Program-made: the position numbers and the translations under genes
Shown here: in pieces, positions 45,103-54,261 of the stretch
Position numbering within the stretch: position 1 is the first letter of the stretch
Layout of the letters: each line of letters begins with the position of its first letter
Assembly (NCBI RefSeq): GCF_001886815.1
Contig: NZ_CP018099.1
Location: 1,672,501 to 1,736,500, forward strand
Source: Caldithrix abyssi DSM 13497
GTDB lineage: Bacteria; Calditrichota; Calditrichia; Calditrichales; Calditrichaceae
Reading direction: 5' to 3'
DNA length: 64,000 nucleotides
The notes under the pieces: model-generated
Told to the model about the DNA's origin: nothing
The model's input: only the letters and a program-made list of their open reading frames with translations
Databases searched by the model: none

Positions 45103-46584
45103 ATGAATATTTTGTTAGTTTCACCCCAAACACCGGCTACCTTCTGGAGTTTTCGTCACGCTTTAAAGTTCATCTCAAAAAAATCATCCGAGCCGCCGCT
45201 GGGTTTGTTAACCATTGCGGCCATGCTTCCGCAGGCCTGGGAGCTGAGGCTGGTGGACATGAATGTGGCTCCCTTGCGAGATGATGATCTGACGTGGGCG
45301 GATATGGTGTTTTTAAGCGGCATGAATGTCCATTTGCGATCCATGCAGCAGGTGATTGCCCGCGCCAATCGGCATAACGTGCCGCTGGCCGTCGGCGGGC
45401 CGCTGGTCACCACCGACAGGCAATTGTTGCCCGGCGCCGATCATTATTTTTTAGGCGAAGGCGAGGAAACTTTGCCACAATTTTTGCATGATCTACAACA
45501 TGGAAAGGCCAAAAAGGTTTACCGGGCGCAGCGCTTTCCGGATATTCAAAAAACGCCTGTTCCGCGCTGGGATTTACTTGACGTAAAAAGTTATGCCAGC
45601 CTCAGTTTGCAGTTTTCTCGCGGCTGTCCCTTTAACTGCGATTTCTGCAATGTTACCATTTTAAATGGGCACAAGCCGCGCACCAAGTCGGCGCCTCAGT
45701 TTTTAGCCGAACTGCAGGCCATCTACGATGTGGGCTGGCGGGGCAGCGTTTTTATTGTGGATGATAATTTTATCGGCAATCGTAAAATCTTAAAACAAGA
45801 AATTCTTCCGGCGTTAATTGATTGGATGGAAACGCACAAACGGCCATTTTCCTTTATTACGGAAGTTTCGGTGAATCTGGCCGATGACGATCGGTTAATG
45901 AATTTAATGGTTCAGGCCGGTTTCGATTCGGTGTTTGTGGGCATCGAAACGCCCAATGTGCAAAGTTTAAGCGAAAGCAATAAAAAGCAAAACGCAGGTA
46001 AGGATTTGTTGTTGGCCGTCAAAAAAATGCAGCGCCACGGGCTGATCGTAAGCGGAGGCTTTATCGTGGGCTTTGATCATGATCCGCCGGAAATCTTTGA
46101 CATCCAGAAAAACTTTATTCAACACAGCGGCATCATTACGGCCATGGTCGGTTTGTTAAGCGCGCCCACCGGCACGCGCCTGTTTAAGCGCATGAAGGAG
46201 CAGGGCCGGTTAATTAAAACCATGAGCGGCGACAACATGGATGGCAGCACCAATATTATCCCTAAAATGGATTTGCAGTTTTTAAAGGAGCAGTACCAGA
46301 AATTGCTGAATCAGCTTTATGATCCGGAAGGGTTCTATGAGCGTCTGAAGGTATTTTTGCGCGATTATCGAATGCCCGAAAGAAAAGGCGGAAGACTTTC
46401 GCTGACCGAAATAAAAGCGTTCGTTAAATCTTTATTTGTATTGGGCCTGTTTGAAAGAGGGCGCATGCGTTACTGGAAGATTCTGTTCTATTCATTAATC
46501 AAATTCCCGAAAAAGTTTCCTCTTACCGTCCGTCTGTCCATTTTTGGCTATCATTTCCGCAGAGTGGCCAGAAGCCTGAGCTAA
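45103..46584 (+). CDS. B12-binding-type radical SAM protein (DUF4070-like)
   Basis: A 493-residue protein. The N-terminal 130 residues form a cobalamin-binding-like fold (MNILLVSPQTP, LGLLTIAAMLP, VGGPLVTT), although the DxHxxG motif for base-off cobalamin is not seen. The radical SAM core starts with the CxxxCxxC cluster motif in FSRGCPFNCDFCNVTILNGHKPRTKS (about 171-196), followed by FIVDDNFIGN and GIETPNV. The C-terminal part resembles the DUF4070 extension found in HpnP-like and related enzymes that methylate or rearrange lipids. The substrate is unknown. It stands alone and is divergent from the two-component pair. Confidence 0.86.
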   Translation: MNILLVSPQTPATFWSFRHALKFISKKSSEPPLGLLTIAAMLPQAWELRLVDMNVAPLRDDDLTWADMVFLSGMNVHLRSMQQVIARANRHNVPLAVGGPLVTTDRQLLPGADHYFLGEGEETLPQFLHDLQHGKAKKVYRAQRFPDIQKTPVPRWDLLDVKSYASLSLQFSRGCPFNCDFCNVTILNGHKPRTKSAPQFLAELQAIYDVGWRGSVFIVDDNFIGNRKILKQEILPALIDWMETHKRPFSFITEVSVNLADDDRLMNLMVQAGFDSVFVGIETPNVQSLSESNKKQNAGKDLLLAVKKMQRHGLIVSGGFIVGFDHDPPEIFDIQKNFIQHSGIITAMVGLLSAPTGTRLFKRMKEQGRLIKTMSGDNMDGSTNIIPKMDLQFLKEQYQKLLNQLYDPEGFYERLKVFLRDYRMPERKGGRLSLTEIKAFVKSLFVLGLFERGRMRYWKILFYSLIKFPKKFPLTVRLSIFGYHFRRVARSLS

Positions 46585-46816
46585 ATGAGGCGGCTTTGTG
46601 TTTTAAGCGAGCGCCGGCGGCATTGGTAAAACATCGTTCCTGTGCGCCTGAAGGGCGCGCCGTATCTGGTCGCGGACTTAAAAACGAGAAGATAAATCGC
46701 CTTTAAAGCGCAAAGCCGTCATGCATCTATAACTTTCCAAATTTCAAAAACTTAAATTCTTTTGAAAACCCCCTTCAAATTTATTAAATTTAAACTCTTT
46801 AAATAAAGGAGGTATT
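46585..46816. other. Structured intergenic region before yebC
   Basis: 232 bp. Arms CGGCTTTG (46591-46598) and CAAAGCCG (46711-46718) could close a long fold, and there is a GCGCCTGAAGGGCGC hairpin inside. The right end is AT-rich and leads to the AGGAGG site of yebC. No known RNA family was recognised. Confidence 0.35.
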
Positions 46817-47572
46817 ATGTCCGGTCATTCTAAGTGGCATTCGATTAAACATAAAAAAGCACGCGTTGACGCCCAGCGCGGTCGAATATTTACAAAGATA
46901 ATCAAAGAGATTACGGTGGCTGCCCGTTTAGGCGGCGGAGATCCGGAGGCCAATCCGCGTTTACGCGTGGCCATCGCTCAGGCCAAGGCGGCCAACATGC
47001 CGGCCAAAAATATCGATAACGCCATTAGAAAAGGAACAGGCGAATTACCTGGCGTGGTTTACGAAGACGTAACCTACGAAGGCTACGGCCCCGGCGGTGT
47101 GGCTGTGTTTGTGGAAGCGGTAACCGACAATAAGAACCGAACGGTTGCAGAAATGCGCCACCTGTTCAGTAAATACGGCGGCAATCTGGGTGAAAATGGC
47201 AGCGTTGCCTGGATATTCGAACGCAAAGGCCTGATTCGCGTACCGCGGGAACAATACACAGAGGAAGATTTGCTGGAAATTGCTCTGGAATGCGGTGCCG
47301 AAGATATGCAGACCACGGATGAGTTTTACGAAATTTACACCAGCTTTGAGGACTTTCATAAAGTGCGCAACGCTTTCGAAGAAAAGAATATTGCCATGGA
47401 AAGCGCCGAATTAACCATGATTCCGCAAAATACCATTAAAATTGAAGGCAAGACGGCTGAGCAGATGCTTAAACTTTTAGAAGTTCTGGATGAGCACGAT
47501 GACGTGCAGAATGTGTACTCCAACTTTGAAATGGAAGACGCCGAGATGGAGCGTCTGGTCTCAAAAGAGTAG
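46817..47572 (+). CDS. yebC: YebC/TACO1-family translation or transcription factor
   Basis: A 251-residue member of the family whose bacterial members act in transcription regulation or in translating proline-rich stretches, and whose mitochondrial member TACO1 activates COX1 translation. It begins with the invariant MSGHSKWHSIKHKKARVDAQRGRIFTKI and includes GGGDPEANPRLR, MPAKNIDNAIRKG and a middle GENGSVAWIFERKG. A strong AAGGAGG site precedes the ATG. It opens a compact run with ruvC, ruvA and ruvB, a neighbourhood conserved in many bacteria. Confidence 0.96.
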   Translation: MSGHSKWHSIKHKKARVDAQRGRIFTKIIKEITVAARLGGGDPEANPRLRVAIAQAKAANMPAKNIDNAIRKGTGELPGVVYEDVTYEGYGPGGVAVFVEAVTDNKNRTVAEMRHLFSKYGGNLGENGSVAWIFERKGLIRVPREQYTEEDLLEIALECGAEDMQTTDEFYEIYTSFEDFHKVRNAFEEKNIAMESAELTMIPQNTIKIEGKTAEQMLKLLEVLDEHDDVQNVYSNFEMEDAEMERLVSKE

Positions 47573-47578
47573 TTGTCG

Positions 47579-48058
47579 GTGAAAATATTAGGCATCGATC
47601 CGGGGTTACAAATAACCGGCTTTGGAATCATCGAGATTGACGGAAAAGGGGAGCCAAAGCTCTTTGAATACGGCCATGTGCGCACCGCAGCGTCGGAAGG
47701 TCTTTCTAAAAGGGTGTTTAAGATTTACGCCCGTATTAATGCGCTGATCAATGAAGCGCAGCCGCAGGTGATGGCCATGGAAAGTGTTTTTTACGCTACA
47801 AACGTCAAAACGGCCATTACCATGGGGCATGTCAGAGGCGCGGTGATGGTAGCGGCAGAAACCAGCGGAATACCGGTTTTTGAATACGCCCCGCGCGAAA
47901 TTAAAATGTCGGTGGTGGGCAACGGCGCCGCCAGTAAGGAACAGGTTCAGTTTATGGTACAACACTTATTAGGTCTTAAAGAAAAGATCGAACCCATTGA
48001 TGCGTCGGACGCCCTGGCAGCCGCTTTATGTTACTGGCACAGAACGAATTTAAAGTAA
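47579..48058 (+). CDS. ruvC: Holliday junction endonuclease RuvC
   Basis: About 159 residues. Resolves Holliday junctions during recombination repair. The catalytic Asp is in LGIDPGLQITGFG, Glu in MAMESVFYA, and the final acidic pair in DASDALAAALCYWH. The start is taken as GTG 47579, which yields the usual MKILGIDPG-like N-terminus and a better-spaced AAGAG site; TTG 47573 is the alternative. It follows yebC after only 6 bp and precedes ruvA by 9 bp. Confidence 0.96.
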   Translation: MKILGIDPGLQITGFGIIEIDGKGEPKLFEYGHVRTAASEGLSKRVFKIYARINALINEAQPQVMAMESVFYATNVKTAITMGHVRGAVMVAAETSGIPVFEYAPREIKMSVVGNGAASKEQVQFMVQHLLGLKEKIEPIDASDALAAALCYWHRTNLK

Positions 48059-48067
48059 TTTTACAGA

Positions 48068-48667
48068 ATGATTGAATACATTAGCGGAAAAATCGTAAGC
48101 AATAGAAATACTGAAATTATTTTAGAAACCAATGGATTTGGTTACAATATTAAAGTGAGCCTGAACACCGCTCAAAAATTACCCGCCCCTGGAGCTCAGG
48201 CAACGCTTAAAACCTATCTTCATGTACGGGAAAACGGGATTCAGTTATATGGATTTGCCGATGAGCAGGAGCGCGAGCTGTTTATGGGGCTGTTAAGTAT
48301 TTCGGGAGTGGGCCCCAAGCTGGCTTTAACCTTACTTTCCGGGCTTACGGTAGAGCAGGTACAGCGCGCCGTTTATGCGCAGGATGTTAAAACCCTGTCG
48401 TCCATTTCTGGCATTGGCAAAAAAACGGCTCAGCGTTTAATCGTTGAATTGAAAGACAAAATAACCCTGCCCGAAGGCGTAGAAGCCGAAAAAAATGCCG
48501 CCTTGTTATCTGAACCCAAAAGCGAGGCGGAAAGCGAAGCCATATTGGCCCTTGTCTCGCTTGGCTATTCAAAAATTCAGGCTGTAAAAGCCGTTTCTAA
48601 GGTTCAAAATATTAATCACAGCGAAAAATCGGAAGAAATCATTAAACGCGCATTGCAGGTAATTTAA
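48068..48667 (+). CDS. ruvA: Holliday junction branch migration subunit RuvA
   Basis: A 199-residue protein that binds four-way junctions and recruits the RuvB motor. An N-terminal OB fold (1-62, [26 protein letters not shown]) is followed by two helix-hairpin-helix motifs ([18 protein letters not shown] and [20 protein letters not shown]) and a C-terminal UBA-like domain ([21 protein letters not shown]) that contacts RuvB. Confidence 0.97.
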   Translation: MIEYISGKIVSNRNTEIILETNGFGYNIKVSLNTAQKLPAPGAQATLKTYLHVRENGIQLYGFADEQERELFMGLLSISGVGPKLALTLLSGLTVEQVQRAVYAQDVKTLSSISGIGKKTAQRLIVELKDKITLPEGVEAEKNAALLSEPKSEAESEAILALVSLGYSKIQAVKAVSKVQNINHSEKSEEIIKRALQVI

Positions 48668-48672
48668 AGCCT

Positions 48673-49692
48673 ATGAGTAAATTGGCTCGTCCGGGATTAC
48701 TGGAAGAAGATTTAGAAATAGAAAACAGTCTTCGGCCGCAAAGTTTAAAAGACTTTGTCGGGCAGCAAAAGGTTAAAGACAACCTGGCTGTTTTTATTGA
48801 GGCCGCCAGGCAGCGCGGCGAGGCGCTGGACCACGTGCTGCTTTACGGCCCGCCGGGCCTGGGCAAAACGACGCTGGCCATGATCGTCAGCCGGGAATTA
48901 AAGGTGGACATCAAAACGACCTCCGGTCCCGTGCTGGAGCGCGCCGGGGATTTGGCCGGCCTTTTGACCAATTTAAAAGAAAAAGACGTGCTTTTTATCG
49001 ACGAAATCCATCGCGTAAACAATGTGGTGGAAGAGTACCTCTATTCGGCCATGGAAGATTTCAATATTACCATCTTAATTGACAAGGGCCCCAGCGCGCG
49101 TTCTGTGCAGTTAAATCTTTCGCCGTTCACCTTAATTGGGGCGACCACGCGCGCCGGTTTGCTTACCTCGCCCATGCGCGCGCGTTTTGGCGTGGTGTTG
49201 CGTCTTGATTATTATTCTCCGGAGGACCTGTTTTTAATTATTAAACGGTCGGCTAAAATTTTAAATGTAGAAATAGACGACGACGGCGCCATGGAAATTG
49301 CCCGACGCTCGCGCGGAACGCCCCGTATTGCCAATCGCCTGTTGCGCCGAACGCGCGATTTTGCTCAGGTCATTGCCGACAATAAAATAACGCTTCAGGT
49401 GGCGCAAATGGCTTTAAACCGCCTGGAAGTGGATGAACTGGGACTGGATGAAATGGATAAACGTATTTTGCACACCATTATTGAAAAATACAACGGCGGC
49501 CCGGTGGGATTAAACACCATTGCCGTGGCCGTGGGCGAAGAGAGCGACACCATTGAAGAACTGTACGAACCGTTTCTGATTCAACAGGGTTTTTTGGATC
49601 GCACCCCTCGGGGACGAGTGGTTACACATCTGGCGTATGAACATTTAAAGATAAAAAAAGATAAAAGGAATCAACAAACCTCGCTTTTTTAA
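48673..49692 (+). CDS. ruvB: Holliday junction branch migration ATPase RuvB
   Basis: A 339-residue AAA+ motor that drives branch migration with RuvA. Walker A is [12 protein letters not shown], Walker [10 protein letters not shown], sensor 1 [10 protein letters not shown] and sensor 2 [18 protein letters not shown], and the C-terminal winged helix ends in [16 protein letters not shown]. Length is standard. It lies 5 bp after ruvA. Confidence 0.98.
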   Translation: MSKLARPGLLEEDLEIENSLRPQSLKDFVGQQKVKDNLAVFIEAARQRGEALDHVLLYGPPGLGKTTLAMIVSRELKVDIKTTSGPVLERAGDLAGLLTNLKEKDVLFIDEIHRVNNVVEEYLYSAMEDFNITILIDKGPSARSVQLNLSPFTLIGATTRAGLLTSPMRARFGVVLRLDYYSPEDLFLIIKRSAKILNVEIDDDGAMEIARRSRGTPRIANRLLRRTRDFAQVIADNKITLQVAQMALNRLEVDELGLDEMDKRILHTIIEKYNGGPVGLNTIAVAVGEESDTIEELYEPFLIQQGFLDRTPRGRVVTHLAYEHLKIKKDKRNQQTSLF

Positions 49693-49715
49693 AGCAGGAA
49701 AGGAGTGGTTTAACA

Positions 49716-50747
49716 ATGAAGCTATCGGAAATTAAATACGAGGTTCCTGAGGAGCTGATTGCCCAGTACCCTCTGGAAAAACGAGATGAATCTCGTTTGA
49801 TGGTACTCAATCGAAAAAAACAGTCATGGGAGCACCGTATTTTTCGAGACGTGGTTGACTATTTACAGGAAGGCGACGCTCTGGTAGTCAACGAGACCAA
49901 AGTCTTTCCGGCACGAGTCATTGGAATTAAAGATAAAACGGACGCCCAGGTGGAGTTGCTGCTGCTGCGTCAGTTAGAAGACACCATGTGGGAAGTGCTG
50001 GTTAAGCCAGCCCGCAAAGTGCGCGTGGGAAACCGTATTCAGATTACCAATGACTTTGGTTGCGACGTGATTGACAATACAACTTCGGGGGGGCGCGTTG
50101 TCCGCTTCGATTACAATGGCAGCGATTTTTTTGAAGTTCTGGGGCGCGTGGGCACCTCTCCTTTGCCGCCCTATATTAAACGTGAAGCCGATGAAATCGA
50201 CAAAGAGTATTATCAGACGGTTTACGCTAAAAAAATAGGCGCCGTGGCTGCGCCGACCGCCGGTCTGCATTTTACCGATGAATTGCTGGAAAAAATCAAA
50301 GCCAAGGGCGTTAAAGTGGTGCCGATTGTTCTGCATGTGGGCCTGGGCACCTTTCGGCCCATTAAAGTGGAAGACGTAACGCGGCACAACATGGATTCTG
50401 AATATTACGAAGTGCCCGAAGAAGCCGCCCACGACATCAACGAAGTGAAGTTGAATGGCGGAAGGATCATTGCCGTGGGCACGACCACCGTCAGAACGCT
50501 TGAAACCGTGGCCAATGCCGACAACCTGGCTAAAGCCAGCTCCGGATGGACAGATAAGTTTATCTATCCTCCTTACCAGTTTAAACTGGTTGACGGGATG
50601 ATTACCAATTTTCATCTGCCGGCATCAACCCTTGTGTTGTTGGTGGCTGCTTTTGCCGGTAAGGATTTTATCCTGAAAGCCTATCAGGAAGCAGTTAAAG
50701 AAAAATATCGCTTTTATAGTTATGGCGATGCCATGCTGATTGTTTAG
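49716..50747 (+). CDS. queA: S-adenosylmethionine:tRNA ribosyltransferase-isomerase
   Basis: A 343-residue enzyme that transfers the ribosyl part of SAM to 7-aminomethyl-7-deazaguanine in tRNA, making epoxyqueuosine. Landmarks: YEVPEELIAQYPLEKRDESRLMVL, LVVNETKVFPARV, GAVAAPTAGLHFT, HVGLGTFRPI, IAVGTTTVRTLE and FHLPASTLVLLVAAFAG. AAGGAG precedes the ATG. It often follows ruvB in bacteria, as here. Confidence 0.97.
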   Translation: MKLSEIKYEVPEELIAQYPLEKRDESRLMVLNRKKQSWEHRIFRDVVDYLQEGDALVVNETKVFPARVIGIKDKTDAQVELLLLRQLEDTMWEVLVKPARKVRVGNRIQITNDFGCDVIDNTTSGGRVVRFDYNGSDFFEVLGRVGTSPLPPYIKREADEIDKEYYQTVYAKKIGAVAAPTAGLHFTDELLEKIKAKGVKVVPIVLHVGLGTFRPIKVEDVTRHNMDSEYYEVPEEAAHDINEVKLNGGRIIAVGTTTVRTLETVANADNLAKASSGWTDKFIYPPYQFKLVDGMITNFHLPASTLVLLVAAFAGKDFILKAYQEAVKEKYRFYSYGDAMLIV

Positions 50748-50762
50748 GAGAGCGGGATTGCC

Positions 50763-51164
50763 TTGAAAGTTGGCCTGGGACTGGCATTCATCAATCAAAG
50801 TACGGGAGATGTGTCATCGACCACGTTCGCTGCCCTGTGTAGCGCCGTGGTCGATGCTTTATTGGGCGCCGCAGGTTTAAATCATTTAAGGCCTGAGTTC
50901 GGCTTTCTCTCTCCTGTGGATAAGATCAAACAAATAGAACTAAAACTCTACTATCAAGGTTTTTCCCTTGTTAATATGGATTGTACCATTGAAGGCGAAT
51001 TAAATTTAAAACCCGGAGTGGTAAATGATTTTGCCCGGCAGATCGCCGATTTGTTGTTTATCAGCCCCGAGCGCTTTACGGTTAAAAGCTACTGGTTAGA
51101 AAAGATGGCGGGGACGGCGCGCATTCAGGTCATTGCCTCCATTAAAAAAAGCGATGAGATTTAA
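50763..51164 (+). CDS. Degenerate IspF-like protein lacking metal ligands
   Basis: A 133-residue homologue of 2-C-methyl-D-erythritol 2,4-cyclodiphosphate synthase (IspF, about 157 residues). MKVGLGLAFIN aligns with the IspF start MRIGHGFDVH, ALCSAVVDALLGAAGL with ALHALTDALLGAAAL, and YQGFSLVNMDCTIEGELNLKPGVVNDFARQIADLL with the following conserved helix-strand region. The three metal ligands are gone: Asp8 and His10 are Ala8 and Ile10, and His42 aligns with Ser27. A segment of about 17 residues corresponding to the loop before that helix is missing. It cannot be an IspF of normal mechanism, so a binding, regulatory or unknown role is likely, with true ispF elsewhere. The start is TTG with AGGAGAG upstream. 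It lies in the queA-dedA gap and is co-oriented. Confidence 0.8.
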   Translation: MKVGLGLAFINQSTGDVSSTTFAALCSAVVDALLGAAGLNHLRPEFGFLSPVDKIKQIELKLYYQGFSLVNMDCTIEGELNLKPGVVNDFARQIADLLFISPERFTVKSYWLEKMAGTARIQVIASIKKSDEI

Positions 51165-51165
51165 G

Positions 51166-51804
51166 ATGTTAGAATCGCTGAGCGAGTTCTTTAATCAACT
51201 GAATCCATGGCTGGCTTACACGCTGTTGTTTGTCAGCGCATTTGTAGAAAACGTTTTTCCGCCCATTCCCGGCGATACGGTCACGGTGATTGGCGCTTAT
51301 CTCGTTTCTACAGGGAAGTTGCATTTCTGGGGCGTGTACGTTTCTACAACCCTGGGCAGCGTGGTTGGTTTTTTTACCATGTATGTTATCGGGCTGAGAG
51401 TCGGCACAAGAATCCTTGAAAGCAAACTGCTGCAAAGATTTTTTAGCGTTGAAAAATCGGATAAAGTAAAGGCGTGGTTTGCAAAATACGGTTACTGGGT
51501 CATAGCCGCCAATCGCTTTTTGAGCGGCACACGCAGCGTCATTTCGCTCTTTGCCGGATTTTTTGCCCTGCGCTGGTTGCCGGTTGTCTTACTTTCTTTA
51601 TTAAGCGCAGCCGTCTGGAACGGACTGCTGATTTACGGCGGATACCTGCTGGGCGTTAACTGGGAAAAGATTGTCTATCTTATTCATCAGTACAATAAAT
51701 TTGTTTTGATCATTAGCGTTCTTGTCATTATCTTAGTCATTCTTTTGCGTGTGGTACGGAGAAGGAAAAATGTAAAATCAATTGAAGGAAAATTGAATGA
51801 CTGA
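51166..51804 (+). CDS. DedA-family membrane protein
   Basis: About 212 residues. DedA (SNARE-associated/VTT) proteins are inner-membrane proteins linked to lipid scrambling and proton-motive-force maintenance. It shows the signature FVENVFPPIPGDTVTVIGAYL, a glycine-rich TTLGSVVGFFTMYVIG, the re-entrant motif FAKYGYWVIAANRFLSGTRSVISLFAGF and a final hydrophobic helix before a basic tail. Start at ATG 51166, one base after the preceding stop; ATG 51154 is possible. It overlaps gltX by 8 bp. Confidence 0.92.
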   Translation: MLESLSEFFNQLNPWLAYTLLFVSAFVENVFPPIPGDTVTVIGAYLVSTGKLHFWGVYVSTTLGSVVGFFTMYVIGLRVGTRILESKLLQRFFSVEKSDKVKAWFAKYGYWVIAANRFLSGTRSVISLFAGFFALRWLPVVLLSLLSAAVWNGLLIYGGYLLGVNWEKIVYLIHQYNKFVLIISVLVIILVILLRVVRRRKNVKSIEGKLND

Positions 51805-53230
51805 AATCCGTGTTCGTTTTGCGCCCAGCCCCACAGGCTATGTTCATGTGGGCAGTTTAAGAACGGCATTATACAATTTTTTGTTTGCCCGTCACAACAA
51901 GGGCAAGTTTGTATTAAGAATTGAAGATACGGATCGTTCGCGCTACGTGCCGGGCGCGGTAGAAAATTTACTGGAAACGTTGAAATGGGCGGGGCTGGAT
52001 TATGACGAAGGCCCCGAAAAAGGCGGCCCTTACGGCCCATATTTCCAGTCTGAAAGACTGGAAATTTACAACGAGCATGTGCGCCAGTTGCTGGAAAACG
52101 ACGCCGCCTACCCCTGTTTTTGCAGCGAAGATCGCTTAACGGCCATGCGCGAAGAACAGGCCAAAAAGAATTTGCCCATTATGTACGACGGCCATTGCCG
52201 GAATATTCCCCGCGAAGAAGCCCTGGCGCGCATGAAGAACGAGCCCCATGTGATCCGTCTGAAAGTTCCGCGGGAAGGCATGACCATCGTGGATGATCTG
52301 ATCCGTGGGAAAGTATCCTTTGAAAATGCCGTCATCGATGATCAAGTTTTGATTAAAAGCGACGGCTACCCAACCTATCATCTGGCCAATGTGGTGGACG
52401 ATCATCTGATGAAGATCAGTCATGTGATCCGCGGCGAAGAGTGGTTGCCCAGCACGCCCAAACACATCTTGCTGTATCAGGCCTTTGGCTGGGAGCTGCC
52501 CAACTTTGCCCATTTGCCTCTGCTATTGAACCCCGATCGCAGCAAATTGAGCAAACGGCAGGGCGATGTAGCGGTGGAAGATTACCGTGAAAAAGGCATC
52601 CTGGCGCCGGCGCTGGTTAACTTTGTGGCTTTGCTGGGCTGGAATAAAGGCGACGACCAGGAGATTTTTGCCCTTCATGAATTGATCGAGCACTTTTCGC
52701 TGGAAAGAGTCAATAAAGCCGGCGCGGTGTTTGACGTTAAAAAACTGGAGTGGATGAACGGCCATTACATTCGCAGCATGGCCGAAGAAGAATATTTAAA
52801 AATCGGCGAGCAGTGGTTACGCAAGTTTGAATTGGATACAGGCGATCGCCAAAAAAATCAACTGATTTTAAAAGCCATTCGGCAGGGGTTAACGCGCTTT
52901 GATCAACTGCCAGAAAAGACAGCCGTCTTTTTCAAAGATCAATTGCAGTTTGATGCAGAGGCGCTGGAGTGGCTGCAAAAAACGGAAAGCAAAGAAATCT
53001 TAAAAAAATTGCTTGAAGCGTTGTCGGAAATTGACGAACTTTCCGTCGAAACATTCGGGCAGATCATCAAACAGGTGCAAAAAAACACCGGACAGAAAGG
53101 CAAAAATTTATGGATGCCCATCCGCGCGGCCATTACAGGCGAAACGCATGGGCCTGATTTGACGATTGTCCTTTCTGTGATTGGCAAACAAAAAGTAGAA
53201 CATTTTGTAAGGCAGGCATTAGCAGTATGA
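51797..53230 (+). CDS. gltX: Glutamyl-tRNA synthetase
   Basis: A 477-residue class I synthetase that charges tRNA-Glu. The class signature HIGH-like motif is in RFAPSPTGYVHVGSLRTALYN and the KMSKS-like motif in DRSKLSKRQGDVAVEDY. The Rossmann fold and the C-terminal anticodon-binding helices are complete in length. A zinc-type Cys cluster is only partly evident (YPCFCSEDR, DGHCR). It overlaps dedA by 8 bp and ddl by 4 bp. Confidence 0.97.
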   Translation: MTEIRVRFAPSPTGYVHVGSLRTALYNFLFARHNKGKFVLRIEDTDRSRYVPGAVENLLETLKWAGLDYDEGPEKGGPYGPYFQSERLEIYNEHVRQLLENDAAYPCFCSEDRLTAMREEQAKKNLPIMYDGHCRNIPREEALARMKNEPHVIRLKVPREGMTIVDDLIRGKVSFENAVIDDQVLIKSDGYPTYHLANVVDDHLMKISHVIRGEEWLPSTPKHILLYQAFGWELPNFAHLPLLLNPDRSKLSKRQGDVAVEDYREKGILAPALVNFVALLGWNKGDDQEIFALHELIEHFSLERVNKAGAVFDVKKLEWMNGHYIRSMAEEEYLKIGEQWLRKFELDTGDRQKNQLILKAIRQGLTRFDQLPEKTAVFFKDQLQFDAEALEWLQKTESKEILKKLLEALSEIDELSVETFGQIIKQVQKNTGQKGKNLWMPIRAAITGETHGPDLTIVLSVIGKQKVEHFVRQALAV

Positions 53231-54249
53231 AAATTATCGTCTTAATGGGTGGAGATTCGACCGAACGCGAGGTTTCGTTGGTAACCGGAGATAAAGTGGC
53301 TAAAGCCCTGGAAGAAAACGGTCATCAGGTTATTAAGATCGATCCGATTGCCACCAAAGAGGAACAGACCGAATTAAACAAAACCGACCGCCACTGGATC
53401 GGCATTCAATATCCGGAAATTGACATGTTACCGCTGCATCGCGGCAGCATGTATTTGAAAAATCTTTTAATTGTAAAGCGACTTAAGCCAGACCTTGTGT
53501 TTAACGCTTTGCACGGCGGAAAGGGCGAAAACGGCGTGGTGCAGGGTATGCTGGACGCCGCCCAGATTCCGTACACCGGCTCCGGACGCGTGGCATCCAT
53601 GCTGGCCATGGAAAAAGACATCAGTAAAACGTATTTCCGCAACGCCAAGCTTCCCACGCCCAGGGCCATCATTCTGGAACGTCCCGACGCCTCGCGCAAA
53701 AAATTGAAAAAAATCGACTTTCCTCAGGTCGTTAAACCCAACAACCAGGGCTCGACAATCGGCTTAAAGATCGTTCATAATCATCAGGAACTGGAAGAGG
53801 CCATAGACAACGCCTTTACCTTAAGCCCCAAGGTCATTGTTGAGGAATTTATTCCGGGGCGCGAAATTACCGTGGGTATAATTGGCAATCGTACCTTTCC
53901 TGTGGTGGAAATTAAACCGAAGCACGGAATTTACGATTACGAATGCAAATACACCAAAGGGATGAGCTTTTACGAAGTGCCGGCCAATCTGGATGAAGAA
54001 ACGGCGCGCATCGTGCAAAAGATCTCTTTAAAGGCGCACACCGTGCTGGGCTGCCATGGATATTCGCGCGTGGATCTGCGTCTCTCTCCGGAAAAAGAGC
54101 CGTATATTCTGGAGGTAAATACCCTGCCGGGCCTGACGGACATCAGTCTGCTGCCCATGGCCTGCGCCCATGCCGGTATTAATTACAATGCGCTTGTGGA
54201 AATGATCGTCGAAGAAGCGCTTAAAAAACCAAAATTACCATCGGTTTAA
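53227..54249 (+). CDS. ddl: D-alanine--D-alanine ligase
   Basis: A 340-residue ATP-grasp enzyme that makes the D-Ala-D-Ala dipeptide for peptidoglycan. Landmarks: MGGDSTEREVSLVTG, NALHGGKGENGVVQGMLDAAQIPYTGSG, VVKPNNQGSTIGLKIV, ITVGIIGN, and LEVNTLPGLTDISLLPMACAHAGI with the metal-binding EVN. An insert of about 35 residues near 40-80 (EEQTELNKTDRHWIGIQY and onward) is longer than in E. coli DdlB. It overlaps gltX by 4 bp and precedes cysS by 12 bp. Confidence 0.96.
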   Translation: MKIIVLMGGDSTEREVSLVTGDKVAKALEENGHQVIKIDPIATKEEQTELNKTDRHWIGIQYPEIDMLPLHRGSMYLKNLLIVKRLKPDLVFNALHGGKGENGVVQGMLDAAQIPYTGSGRVASMLAMEKDISKTYFRNAKLPTPRAIILERPDASRKKLKKIDFPQVVKPNNQGSTIGLKIVHNHQELEEAIDNAFTLSPKVIVEEFIPGREITVGIIGNRTFPVVEIKPKHGIYDYECKYTKGMSFYEVPANLDEETARIVQKISLKAHTVLGCHGYSRVDLRLSPEKEPYILEVNTLPGLTDISLLPMACAHAGINYNALVEMIVEEALKKPKLPSV

Positions 54250-54261
54250 AGGAAAAGTAAA

